In this document: in pieces, positions 1 through 8,468 of the stretch | Position numbering within the stretch: position 1 is the first letter of the stretch | Layout of the letters: each line of letters opens with the position of its first letter | Source: Planctomycetaceae bacterium | GTDB taxonomy: Bacteria > Planctomycetota > Planctomycetia > Pirellulales > Pirellulaceae | DNA length: 30,966 nucleotides | Direction: 5' to 3' | Assembly (NCBI GenBank): GCA_018658605.1 | Contig: JABHUV010000222.1 | Span: forward strand, 1 to 30,966 | Notes under the pieces: model-generated | Told to the model about the DNA's origin: nothing | Databases searched by the model: none | Seen by the model: only the letters and a program-made list of their open reading frames with translations | Translations under genes and position numbers: made by a program

Positions 1-1
1 C

Positions 2-3000
2 ACGCAACAAGTGACACTAGACGTCTTTGACGACGCTATTGTTGAACTCGATGAGGATTTCAGCATTCAAATGTTTGGTCTAGACGCTGGGGCCATTCAA
101 GATGCTGACAACACGGACGTCACCGTCGGTGCACCAACTGCTGCGTTCACAGTTATTGACAATGATTCGGCAATCTTCAGCATTAATGATGTCAGTGTGA
201 CGGAAGATCACCATGGTCATGACGTCGCCACGCTAACGGTGACGCTTGATTCAGCTGTTGATGTTCCAGTCGATGTTCAGTTTGACACGACCGATGGAAC
301 TGCGATCTCAGTTGATAACGGCATCAATGGTCACAGCGACTTTGTAGCCGTTGTTGCTGGAAACTTACGATTTGCAGGTACCGCTGGGGAAACACAAACG
401 ATTACGATTCGCTTTAATGGTGAAACTGTCGTCGAGCTAGACGAAACCTTTACAACAACGCTATCGAACGTAGCAGCTCAAGGCCGTGAAGCCGATATCA
501 CCATCCCTGACCCAACCGGGACAGTTACCATTGAAAACGACGATTCAGCTACGGTTGATATTCAAGAAGTTGTGTCAGTCAACGAAGATGCCGGAACTGC
601 TAATTTGCTCGTTACCCTAAGTACACCTGTGGATGTTGCTGTGGTTGTTGACGCTGATCACCAGGATGACACAGCGACAGAGACTGGTGCAACAGCGGCG
701 GACGACGATTATGACACCGTTGACGAAACGCTTACCTATTCAAATGTAAGTGGTTCGACTCAACAGTTCACTGTAACCGTACCGATTGTAGCCGACAACA
801 TAGTTGAGCTTGATGAAGTAATGCAAGTTGTCCTGTCAAACCTTACTGCCAGTGGTCGTGACGTTACTATCGGTAACGGTTCCGGTGATGTGAATATTCT
901 TAACGATGATTCCGCTGTCGTGCAAATTGACGACGTGGTAATCAATGAAGAAGCTGGAAGTGCAACGCTTACGTTGACGCTCAGTGCACCCGTGGATACG
1001 CAAACGGATGTAAACTGGCAAACGCTTGATGGCACGGCTACGGCAGCGTTTAACGATTATATCGTTGATAGTGCCACGGTAAGCTGGACAGCTCTCGATA
1101 CAACGGACAAGACAATTATTGTTGCCGTGAATGACGACGACATCGTCGAGCTTACCGAAACAATGCACGTTGGTCTGGAAGAAGCTCAGGCGAGCGATCG
1201 TGCGGTTACTGTGAGTGATGAAATTACCGAAACCAATAACGATACGGACGTGGTCGGTAGTGGCCAGGTTACGATAGTCAATACAGATACCTCGGACATC
1301 GAAATCAATGCAACATCGGCTTTCTTCAATGAATCCGACGACGGCATCGTGAGCGTAACCTTTGACGTAACCCTGACCGAACCGATTGACATTCCTGTGT
1401 TAATCAACCACGCTTCCCGCAATGGTGATTACAACTCCAACAGCAACGCTGCTCTGGCAAATACGGATGCTATAGCCACGAATGCTGAATATGCGGCAGT
1501 TAATAGTACTGCGGATGATCAAAATCCATCGGATCCAGTTGGTGAGTATGATTTTGTCAACGCGGCTCGTGCCGATGACCATGACTATGACGTAACGGAA
1601 GGTGCACTTAATTTCGAAGCCATCAATGATGGTTTACAACACGCACCCACCGATGCTCGTTTGACGCAAACCATTTCCGTACCTGTTTATGGTGATAATA
1701 CCGTTGAGCTAGATGAATGGTTCGTGCAGTTTATTGAAACTTCCGACGACTTCGGACGTAGCTTCAGTATTACCAAATCGGAAGATTACGGTTGGATCAA
1801 CAACGATGACGAAGCACACGTCGAAATTGGAGATGTGAGTCTTACTGAAGGCACAGGCGGAGCGAAGTTCTTTAGTTTTGCTGTTACCCTTGATAACGAT
1901 GTTGATGTGCCTGTCGCCGTGACGTTTGCGACCGACGACGTGACTGCCACTGACCAAGAAACGGGTGACAATGGTGATGCTGACTACACCACGACTGCTG
2001 GGACGCTAAACTTCACTGGGGACCTGGGTATTGAAGCGTTTGAGACGTTGTTTGTAAATGTGCCTGTGAATGGTGATAACGTTGTTGAACTTGACGAAAT
2101 TTTCAATACCGTACTGACAGGGATTACTGCTGATCATCGCGACGTCACCATTACTAAGCCAATCGGCATCGGTGAAATTTTGAATGACGACACGGCAACT
2201 GTCTATATCAACGATACAGCAGTCGAAGAAGGTGACACGGGTATCACAATAGCTACCCTAACAGTTAGCCTTAGTAACCCTGTGGACGCTGAAGTCAACG
2301 TGCCGTACTTTACCAACGGTGGCGATGCCACCTCAGGTGTTGACTATATTGCTTTAAACGATCAGTTGACATTCGGCACACTCGAGTCCAGTACGCGCGT
2401 GCTTACGATCGATGTGTCCATTATCGGTGACACTGATTTCGAACGTCACGAAAATCTATACGTGGAACTTGGTATTCTCTCAACGACACCACCCGGCCGA
2501 GATGTTAGTTATAGTGACGATGATGATCGACCAGCTGCTGAAGGCCGTGTCGATATCATTAACGACGATCGTAACCTAGAGAACTTCATTGGCGACTGTA
2601 ATATTCACTCAGAGCCAGGCGACGTGAATTTGATTGGTGCAGCTCGAATTGCTCAATGGAACTTTACTTTGTCTGATTTGGATGAGCCAATTGACCTTGT
2701 CTTTGACGCTGCAGCTGCGACTGGTGAAACCGTTGAAATCGGTGTGCCACAGGTTGTTGACAGCCGTGGGCAAGTCGTTGCACCTCTTAAGATTGGATAT
2801 GTTGATGAGTTGACATCGCCCGATCCACAGAAGTCCTACGGTGTTTTCCGTCTAGGTGACGGTGATTACACAGTTGTCGTACCTTCGTCGAATGATACGG
2901 ATGGTTTGATTGAACTAGCATCTAGCATGCCTGGCTTGCTGTCCGCCACAGAACGAACGGTTACCATGGCCGCGCTGCAACAGACAGCCGCTGGTGTCCT

Positions 3001-3784
3001 TCAAACCCAGCTAGGTATCCGTGGGGTCATGCCAGAGGTATTCAATGACCGTATGGAGATTGACCTTGGTGTCGATCAATATGATGGTTGTTTGGATAGT
3101 GATCACAACGGTTTTTTAACAGCGTTCGACCTAATGACGATTGATACGAACGTCGGTGTTGACGAACCTGGGGTCTACTTCTTAGAAAATCGTTTCACTC
3201 CCGCTAACTTGCTTGAAGTCAACCCGCTTGGGCAGGATGAATTGAGTATTGCTGAATTATTTGGCTTCTCGCTGTACCAGAACCCAGCTCAACCTTTGGA
3301 TGTTAACGCTGATGGTAATGTTAGTCCAATCGATGCATTGACAGTTATTAACTCATTAAACTCTGAAGGAACTCGCTCAGTGCTGGTATTGGGCGACTCC
3401 AGCGGGGACATGGGAGATTACCTCAACACGCAGCAATATCTGTATGACACTAATGGAGACTTTGCCATTACGCCTATTGATGTTCTTAGTGTTATCAATC
3501 ATCTCAACGGCAGTGCTGGTGGCGAAGGTGAAGCTGTCAGTGTTGCTGCAGATGATTTCTTCCTCGGTTACGGCCAGGCCGAGCTAGTGGCAGCCGCTGT
3601 TGACGCTCCGGTCGTAGCAGCTATCACTTCAACCGGTGTTGATGTTGAGAACACCTTTGCCCAAGAGCAGTATACGACTCCGCTACAAACCAATGATACG
3701 TGGTCGGAATCAGTCGATCGTGTCCTGAACGACATGACGGACGGCGGTGATGCTGACGATACTGTTGAATTGTTGTTGAATTAA
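2..3784 (+). CDS. Calx-beta repeat surface protein with C-terminal dockerin-like repeats (5' end outside window)
   Basis: The reading frame is open from the first bases, so the true start lies upstream; the GTG at 11 is only the first in-window start-like codon. The visible part is over 1250 residues. Six complete repeats of about 125 residues (one about 170) are marked by an NDD(S/T)A signature near 165, 540, 910, 1286, 1802, 2186 and 2562. Each continues into an acidic beta-rich segment with TLS-PVDV and a VELDE turn, which is the Calx-beta pattern of Ca2+-binding adhesin-like domains. The C-terminal part carries two EF-hand-like dockerin segments at 3295-3357 (DVNADGNVSPID) and 3448-3510 (DTNGDFAITPID), plus a weaker one near 3088-3140 (DSDHNGFLTAFD). 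The protein is very acidic. It is probably secreted or cell-surface bound. The ligand is unknown; dockerin-like ends are common in planctomycete surface proteins without a classical cellulosome. Confidence 0.88.
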   Translation, partial: TQQVTLDVFDDAIVELDEDFSIQMFGLDAGAIQDADNTDVTVGAPTAAFTVIDNDSAIFSINDVSVTEDHHGHDVATLTVTLDSAVDVPVDVQFDTTDGTAISVDNGINGHSDFVAVVAGNLRFAGTAGETQTITIRFNGETVVELDETFTTTLSNVAAQGREADITIPDPTGTVTIENDDSATVDIQEVVSVNEDAGTANLLVTLSTPVDVAVVVDADHQDDTATETGATAADDDYDTVDETLTYSNVSGSTQQFTVTVPIVADNIVELDEVMQVVLSNLTASGRDVTIGNGSGDVNILNDDSAVVQIDDVVINEEAGSATLTLTLSAPVDTQTDVNWQTLDGTATAAFNDYIVDSATVSWTALDTTDKTIIVAVNDDDIVELTETMHVGLEEAQASDRAVTVSDEITETNNDTDVVGSGQVTIVNTDTSDIEINATSAFFNESDDGIVSVTFDVTLTEPIDIPVLINHASRNGDYNSNSNAALANTDAIATNAEYAAVNSTADDQNPSDPVGEYDFVNAARADDHDYDVTEGALNFEAINDGLQHAPTDARLTQTISVPVYGDNTVELDEWFVQFIETSDDFGRSFSITKSEDYGWINNDDEAHVEIGDVSLTEGTGGAKFFSFAVTLDNDVDVPVAVTFATDDVTATDQETGDNGDADYTTTAGTLNFTGDLGIEAFETLFVNVPVNGDNVVELDEIFNTVLTGITADHRDVTITKPIGIGEILNDDTATVYINDTAVEEGDTGITIATLTVSLSNPVDAEVNVPYFTNGGDATSGVDYIALNDQLTFGTLESSTRVLTIDVSIIGDTDFERHENLYVELGILSTTPPGRDVSYSDDDDRPAAEGRVDIINDDRNLENFIGDCNIHSEPGDVNLIGAARIAQWNFTLSDLDEPIDLVFDAAAATGETVEIGVPQVVDSRGQVVAPLKIGYVDELTSPDPQKSYGVFRLGDGDYTVVVPSSNDTDGLIELASSMPGLLSATERTVTMAALQQTAAGVLQTQLGIRGVMPEVFNDRMEIDLGVDQYDGCLDSDHNGFLTAFDLMTIDTNVGVDEPGVYFLENRFTPANLLEVNPLGQDELSIAELFGFSLYQNPAQPLDVNADGNVSPIDALTVINSLNSEGTRSVLVLGDSSGDMGDYLNTQQYLYDTNGDFAITPIDVLSVINHLNGSAGGEGEAVSVAADDFFLGYGQAELVAAAVDAPVVAAITSTGVDVENTFAQEQYTTPLQTNDTWSESVDRVLNDMTDGGDADDTVELLLN

Positions 3785-3811
3785 GTCTCGGCTGTTAATC
3801 CCAGGCGCAAT

Positions 3812-3856
3812 AACGCTCAAATCACGCACGATTTCGTGATTTGAGCGTTTTTTTTT
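3812..3856 (+). terminator. Rho-independent terminator after the Calx-beta gene
   Basis: A perfect 15-bp inverted repeat (AACGCTCAAATCACG at 3812-3826 and its complement at 3835-3849) encloses an 8-nt loop and runs into nine consecutive T residues (3848-3856). It begins 28 nt after the stop codon at 3784. Confidence 0.93.
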
Positions 3857-4149
3857 GGTAATTGGCCGACTTCGAACATGAATCTCGCTGAAACTTCTGG
3901 TGAGAACCTTCTTCAATGCAATGATAACCATGTTTAGCTGGCTGTATTGATTTGTCTGCTTAAATAAACGCTGGTTTCGATTATAACGAATTTACCTATA
4001 ATTCGGAAAATTCGTAATTTGGCGAGTACTTCAATACCGATTAACAAAAAGGTGTGAATCATCTTAATTCCAATCTTTCTTACGAGTTGTCAATGGACGA
4101 CGTCAAAAAATCACCTAATATCGTTTTTGGTGATATGGGAAAATAATGT
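3857..4149. other. Intergenic region upstream of the porin gene
   Basis: AT-rich spacer with no convincing gene. It holds an imperfect 11-bp inverted repeat (3983-3993 with 4008-4018, core CGAATTT/AAATTCG, one mismatch) that could be a regulator site. A short ATCACC/GGTGAT hairpin (4110-4115 with 4129-4134) ends just before the GGGA at 4137-4140 that precedes the porin start. I could not pick out a convincing -35/-10 pair. Confidence 0.4.
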
Positions 4150-5505
4150 ATGTTCTATAAATGGAAATCGACACAGGGTGTCCTAATTGCCGTAATGACG
4201 TTTTTCACGTCCCCACTTGTTGCGCAACAAGGGGCCGCGCAGAACCCAATTAGTGAATACATTCAGCCAGAATATGAACGCATTTCGTATAAGGTTCGTG
4301 AAGTCGCTAGGAGAGCCACGGCGGCTAAAGATGGTCCATGGTTGCGATTATCTGGATGGATGGACCAGGGATACGCCTGGAGTTCATTGCGTCCTGCATC
4401 AGGAAAGAACACGCCTGTTGGACTCAACGACCAGCACGAACAATACCAGCTGAATCAGCTGTACTTGATCCTCCAAACAAAAGAGATCGAAGATGACGAT
4501 GAATCTTGGAGCATCGTTGGACGGGCCGATCTGCTGTATGGTACCGACCACGGTTATGTAACGTCGCGGGGCCTTGAAGACAACGTTGATGGAACATTGC
4601 ATCTCAACGATGCACCAGGACCAGGAGATGATTTTCGCGGTTCGCCTGCATTAGCTCGCCCGTATTATGGTTTGGCAATTCCTCAGGCCTATTTCGATTT
4701 ACGAACACCGATCATCAATGGAATGAACATTCGTATGGGGCACTTCTATACAAATCTAGGCAGTGAATCGATCATGGCCACCGAAAACTTCTTCTACACA
4801 TTATCGATGTCAAAAATCTACGGTCGCCCTCAAACACATACTGGTATCGTGGCAACAACTTCGATATTGGACGACGCAATTGGTTTCACCGCCGGTGTAA
4901 CCCGCGGTTGGGATAACTGGGAAGACGATGCAGAAAACGAACTATCAGTGATGGCAGGCCTATCATTTGAGTTCGAGGATACCAGCGTTGCACTTAACGT
5001 GCACACTGGTCCAGACCATTTGGGAATAGACAACTTCGGCAATCCAACTGTTAACGAAGTCACGATTGTCACGATGACGCTGGCTCGGCAATTGACAGAT
5101 AACACTCGCTGGGTATTGGACGCTGACTTAGCGCACGGTGATGCGATGGCCGCCAACTCAACCAATGGTGGTCTTTCAGGCGCACGTTGGTACGGCCTTA
5201 CGAATTACCTGATTCACGACTTCGGACCAAAAGTGTCGATGGGTATGCGGGTTGAATGGTTCAGAGACCAAGACAATGCACGGATTCTTCCAGGTGCCCT
5301 CTCGAATCAAGTAAGTGGCGGAAACTATGTCAACGTGACGATGGGTGCAAACTATCGCCACTCGGATCGCTGGACCTTCCGTCCCGAAGCCCGGTGGGAT
5401 TGGTCAGACACGAAAAGCAATGATTTAAGCTTACCGGGTGTATTTGGTGATTTCTCCGAAAATGATCAATTCACACTATCTCTCGATGCGATTTTCACCT
5501 ACTAA
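4150..5505 (+). CDS. Putative outer-membrane porin, BBP2 (OmpL-like) family
   Basis: Predicted 451-residue outer-membrane beta-barrel. Residues 1-25 form a Sec signal peptide (short basic start, hydrophobic core, cleavage after PLVAQ). After a short helical segment rich in charged residues (about 35-60), the mature chain shows alternating beta-strand patterns typical of BBP2 porins, including LRLSGWMDQGY near the start, the GRADLLYGTD strand, a conserved Gly/Phe-rich mid region (about 195-225), the RVEWFRDQDNAR strand near residue 370, and a C-terminal strand ending in an aromatic residue (FTY), as barrel-assembly substrates do. It is expected to pass small solutes across the outer membrane; the substrate cannot be read from sequence. 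ATG 4150 was chosen because it gives the signal peptide and has GGGA about 9 nt upstream. The gene is flanked by terminators, so it is probably monocistronic. Confidence 0.82.
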   Translation: MFYKWKSTQGVLIAVMTFFTSPLVAQQGAAQNPISEYIQPEYERISYKVREVARRATAAKDGPWLRLSGWMDQGYAWSSLRPASGKNTPVGLNDQHEQYQLNQLYLILQTKEIEDDDESWSIVGRADLLYGTDHGYVTSRGLEDNVDGTLHLNDAPGPGDDFRGSPALARPYYGLAIPQAYFDLRTPIINGMNIRMGHFYTNLGSESIMATENFFYTLSMSKIYGRPQTHTGIVATTSILDDAIGFTAGVTRGWDNWEDDAENELSVMAGLSFEFEDTSVALNVHTGPDHLGIDNFGNPTVNEVTIVTMTLARQLTDNTRWVLDADLAHGDAMAANSTNGGLSGARWYGLTNYLIHDFGPKVSMGMRVEWFRDQDNARILPGALSNQVSGGNYVNVTMGANYRHSDRWTFRPEARWDWSDTKSNDLSLPGVFGDFSENDQFTLSLDAIFTY

Positions 5506-5532
5506 GGCGGATCGACGGGAAACAAAATTGTG

Positions 5533-5575
5533 AAGACCGTCCGCGTTTCTTGGAAATGCGGACGGTCTTTATTTG
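5533..5575 (+). terminator. Rho-independent terminator after the porin gene
   Basis: A perfect 12-bp GC-rich stem (AAGACCGTCCGC at 5533-5544 with GCGGACGGTCTT at 5558-5569) and a 13-nt loop, followed by a short interrupted T tract (TTTATTT). It lies 27 nt after the porin stop codon. Confidence 0.85.
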
Positions 5576-5642
5576 GAGTTACTGCACGGCGAGTTGTAAA
5601 TGTGGGTAACCAATAGCGTTGAGCCTCGATATACTGACAACC

Positions 5643-7010
5643 ATGACATTCGAAGAACTAGGATTATCTGACCAGTTAATTAAGGCCGTGAAGGTCGCGG
5701 GCTACGACACGCCGACGGAGATTCAGATCGAAGCGATCCCTCGCATCCTAGAAGGGAAAGATATCCTTGGTTGCGCGCAGACGGGCACAGGTAAAACAGC
5801 AGCTTTTGCGCTGCCGACTATTCAGAGGCTGATAAAAACCTCTCTGAGGCCGCCTCGCGGTGGGAAAAGTAAATCGCGTCGAGGTATAGTCCACGAGCTG
5901 CGGTGCCTTGTGTTGGCGCCTACGCGAGAGCTAGCGGGTCAGATTTCTGAGAACTTCCGCGAATATTCTCATTTTACTCGTTTGCGACAGACGGTAATAT
6001 TTGGTGGAGTGGGTCCGAAGCCACAAATTCAAAGGTTGCAGCGGGGAGTTGATATTCTAATAGCCACTCCTGGGCGACTATTGGATTTACATGGAAAAGG
6101 ACATTTGGAGTTAGACCAAGTGCAAACGCTGATCATCGACGAAGCGGATATGCTGTTCGATATGGGTTTCATTAGAGACTTAGAGCGAATTGTTAAACTT
6201 ACTCCGCCTAAACGGCAGACGTTACTGTTTTCAGCGACGATACCATCTGCAGTACAACAAGAAGCGTCGAAGTGGTTACGTAATCCATATTCGATTGAAA
6301 TCACACCAGAAGCGATTCCAATTGAGTTGATTAATCAAAAAATCTATTTCATCGAACGGGGCGTGAAGGACCAAATGTTGATTCAATATTTGTGCAGCAC
6401 TCCCCGAGGTCGAACGATGGTGTTTGTTCGAACTCGCTTGGACGCAGATCGCGTGGGACGAAATCTTAACAAGGTTGGGCTCACAGCCGTCTCCCTACAC
6501 GGTGAAAAGGCTCAGGCCAAACGAAAACGAGCGATCACTGATTTTAAATCTGAGGAACCTCCGATTTTAGTTGCCACAGATGTTGCGGCGCGAGGGTTAG
6601 ACATTTCAAGCGTTTCGCACGTCATCAATTATGCGGTACCGGAATTTCCTGAAATTTACATTCATCGGGTCGGGCGAACCGGCCGAGCGGGTGCAAAAGG
6701 TGAAGCCATTACGTTGTGCAGTTCCGATGAACGGTACCATTTGGGTCGTATCGAAGAGTTGGTGGATATGAAGTTAGCGACGGCAGTATGGCCGTTCGAA
6801 GATTTCCCCGACCTACCGCATTTAGAGAAAGCTTATCATCGTAAGAAGCAGGGGCACGACCCGCGGCGGAAACAGCGTTGGGAAAAGCGGTCTACAGGTA
6901 GACACGCCGAGGGCAACTCCGATGGTCGACGACGGAAGCCGAAGAAGAAAGGGAAATCGCGGGGTAAAGCGATTACGCAGAAAGATATCCAAGCCAACAA
7001 AAGGGGCTAA
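5643..7010 (+). CDS. DEAD-box ATP-dependent RNA helicase (RhlE/CsdA type)
   Basis: A 455-residue helicase that remodels RNA duplexes using ATP, probably in ribosome assembly or mRNA turnover. All core motifs are visible: the Q motif at the N-terminus (F-EELGLS through PTEIQ), motif I AQTGTGKT (about 45-52), Ia PTREL (93), Ib TPGRLLD (142), II DEAD (166-169), III SAT (197-199), V ATDVAARGLD and VI HRVGRTGRAG. A short basic insertion between motifs I and Ia (GGKSKSRR) and a Lys/Arg-rich tail of about 60 residues probably bind RNA. The open frame begins at a TTG at 5619, but ATG 5643 gives the usual family N-terminus (MTFEELGLS) and is preferred. It is convergent with the next gene, with only 2 nt between the two stop codons. 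Family certain; exact subfamily not. Confidence 0.95.
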   Translation: MTFEELGLSDQLIKAVKVAGYDTPTEIQIEAIPRILEGKDILGCAQTGTGKTAAFALPTIQRLIKTSLRPPRGGKSKSRRGIVHELRCLVLAPTRELAGQISENFREYSHFTRLRQTVIFGGVGPKPQIQRLQRGVDILIATPGRLLDLHGKGHLELDQVQTLIIDEADMLFDMGFIRDLERIVKLTPPKRQTLLFSATIPSAVQQEASKWLRNPYSIEITPEAIPIELINQKIYFIERGVKDQMLIQYLCSTPRGRTMVFVRTRLDADRVGRNLNKVGLTAVSLHGEKAQAKRKRAITDFKSEEPPILVATDVAARGLDISSVSHVINYAVPEFPEIYIHRVGRTGRAGAKGEAITLCSSDERYHLGRIEELVDMKLATAVWPFEDFPDLPHLEKAYHRKKQGHDPRRKQRWEKRSTGRHAEGNSDGRRRKPKKKGKSRGKAITQKDIQANKRG

Positions 7011-7012
7011 TT

Positions 7013-7678
7013 CTACTTCATTACGTTTAAGTTGAACCACCCACTGGTTCCGACGCTGATGACCCCTTCACATTTCATTGCTGGCGGCGCATTAATTTTG
7101 AGATAGAGTACGCCGTCTTTTTCGGGAGTGAGCAGTTTGCCAGCTGCGACAAGAAATGGTTGGCTTGGTTTCTTATCTCGGAAATAGACGCCAATCAGTG
7201 CTCCGAAAGGCATTTCAGAGTCCATTCCGTCTTTCTTGACGTCGCCCTTAGGCATGCCGCTGGCCGAAAATTCGCCGGACGGTGTCATCGTGAACGTGCC
7301 AGCGGTAACGATCTTGAAACTACGTTCGGCGTAAACTTTACCAATCGCCGTCCAGCCGATTGAGGTGTCGAGTTTGTGAACGATTTGATTTTTATCCAGC
7401 AGAGAGTTCTCTAAGAATTTAATTTTAGCGGGTAGTTGTTGCTGTCGTTTATCGAGCCGATAGATTTGTTGGTACATAAGCCGCGCTTTTTCGACGTCTC
7501 CATTTTTTTCATATTCAATCGCTAGTTCCATTGCTTCCGCCACGAATGCCTGGATAGCTTTGTTGGAACGGATGTCAATGGCACGAGTATCGGAGGCGTC
7601 TTGGGCGTGGGTGATACCGGTGAATAAAACAAAAATGGTTGTACTGGCAATGGCAAAAAATATACGAGTGAACGTCAT
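7013..7678 (-). CDS. Secreted protein with helical N-part and LecA (PA-IL)-like beta-sandwich
   Basis: A 221-residue exported protein of unconfirmed function. Residues 1-25 are a Sec signal peptide ending THAQ. Residues 35-90 are helical and charged (EYEKNGDVEKARLMYQQIYRLDKRQ), resembling one or two TPR-like hairpins. Residues 105-221 are beta-rich and follow the pattern of the PA-IL/LecA galactose-lectin fold: an IVTAGTFTMTPSG strand pair, then PFGALIGVYF, then PFLVAAGKLLTPEKDGVLYLKINA, and a closing strand (SGWFNLNV). In LecA-like proteins this fold carries a Ca2+/sugar site, but the canonical calcium ligands are not clear here, so sugar binding is a hypothesis. The stop codon lies 2 nt from that of the convergent helicase gene. 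ATG 7678 gives a full signal peptide. Confidence 0.7.
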   Translation of the reverse strand: MTFTRIFFAIASTTIFVLFTGITHAQDASDTRAIDIRSNKAIQAFVAEAMELAIEYEKNGDVEKARLMYQQIYRLDKRQQQLPAKIKFLENSLLDKNQIVHKLDTSIGWTAIGKVYAERSFKIVTAGTFTMTPSGEFSASGMPKGDVKKDGMDSEMPFGALIGVYFRDKKPSQPFLVAAGKLLTPEKDGVLYLKINAPPAMKCEGVISVGTSGWFNLNVMK

Positions 7679-7751
7679 GGATATACCTTAAAAAAATGGC
7701 TGGATCGTCTTTGGTATTATACGCAATCTGCGACAAGTTCGATCAACAATA

Positions 7752-8468
7752 TTACGGATGCACACGTTGTTTGAGGAAATGGCGGATCAGTAGTGGTGTG
7801 ACGGCTAGCAATGAGAATGCCAAGGCGAGTTCCCAAGTGAGCAGTGCGGGTATCCCGGATTCTAACCATTCGTGTAAAGGCGGCAAACGACTGCCGAGAT
7901 ATAGATTAACGATCGTGCCGGGCAACATGGCAATTTGGCTGACGATAAAGAATGAGCGGCATTTAATGGGGGTCAGTCCCATTAGAAGATTTATGGAAAA
8001 GAAGGGGACATAGGGCGCGACCCGCATGCTTGCCAGATACCACAACCCGTCGCGCCGCCAGGCTTCTTCAAATCGTTGAAAACGATCGCCAAACCAACTG
8101 TGGACCATATCTCGTAGCAGGTAGCGACTCAAAAGCATGGCGATCGTGGCACCGACGGTGGATGCGATACTCACGGCGAAGACAGAGACCCAAAGGGGTA
8201 AGATAGTAGCGGAGACGATTGATAGTGCGGTGGAGCCCGGAAATCCGGAAGCGGTTACGATTACGTAAACCACCATCGCTATCAGCGTGGCCGACAGGAG
8301 GTTTGTTTCGGCATATGATTTGGCGAAAGATTGTTGTTCGGCGAGCCACTGTAGAATTTGATCTTGGTTCAACCAAGGTGAAAGCCACATAGTGGCGATT
8401 ATAGCGGCTCCGGTAAGTAGGGTGATATAGCCTCGGCGCGCGTGCAAGCGAGGTTTAGTATTTTTCAT
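7752..8468 (-). CDS. TVP38/TMEM64 (DedA-like, VTT domain) membrane protein
   Basis: A 238-residue polytopic inner-membrane protein. A hydrophobic segment at 15-31 is followed by the VTT/DedA core: a re-entrant loop with FPGSTALSIVSA (about 77-88), hydrophobic helices through about 115, and the second conserved block RVAPYVPFFSINLLMGLTP followed by SQIAMLPGT and GS. Members of this superfamily are linked to lipid scrambling or transport of undecaprenyl-phosphate-type lipids; the role of this one is unknown. Its ATG overlaps the pyrF stop codon by one base (TAATG), so the two are probably co-transcribed and translationally coupled, although no functional link with pyrimidine synthesis is known. 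Confidence 0.85.
   Translation of the reverse strand: MKNTKPRLHARRGYITLLTGAAIIATMWLSPWLNQDQILQWLAEQQSFAKSYAETNLLSATLIAMVVYVIVTASGFPGSTALSIVSATILPLWVSVFAVSIASTVGATIAMLLSRYLLRDMVHSWFGDRFQRFEEAWRRDGLWYLASMRVAPYVPFFSINLLMGLTPIKCRSFFIVSQIAMLPGTIVNLYLGSRLPPLHEWLESGIPALLTWELALAFSLLAVTPLLIRHFLKQRVHP

Noticed and set aside
836..1168. Antisense open frames opposite the Calx-beta repeats
   Set aside because: They follow from the repetitive GAY/GTN codon use of the sense gene; no independent evidence.
4110..4134. ATCACC/GGTGAT hairpin before the porin start as a riboswitch or thermosensor
   Set aside because: Only 6 bp with a 13-nt loop and no known riboswitch core; too weak to call.
5619..5642. TTG start extending the helicase by 8 residues
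   Set aside because: ATG 5643 gives the standard family N-terminus (MTFEELGLS); the extension has no support.
6327..6338. TTGATTAATCAA palindrome identical to the core of the metal-locus operators
   Set aside because: It lies inside the DEAD-box helicase coding sequence (codons for Leu-Ile-Asn-Gln), far from a promoter. It shows that the core can occur by chance and tempers confidence in the operator calls.
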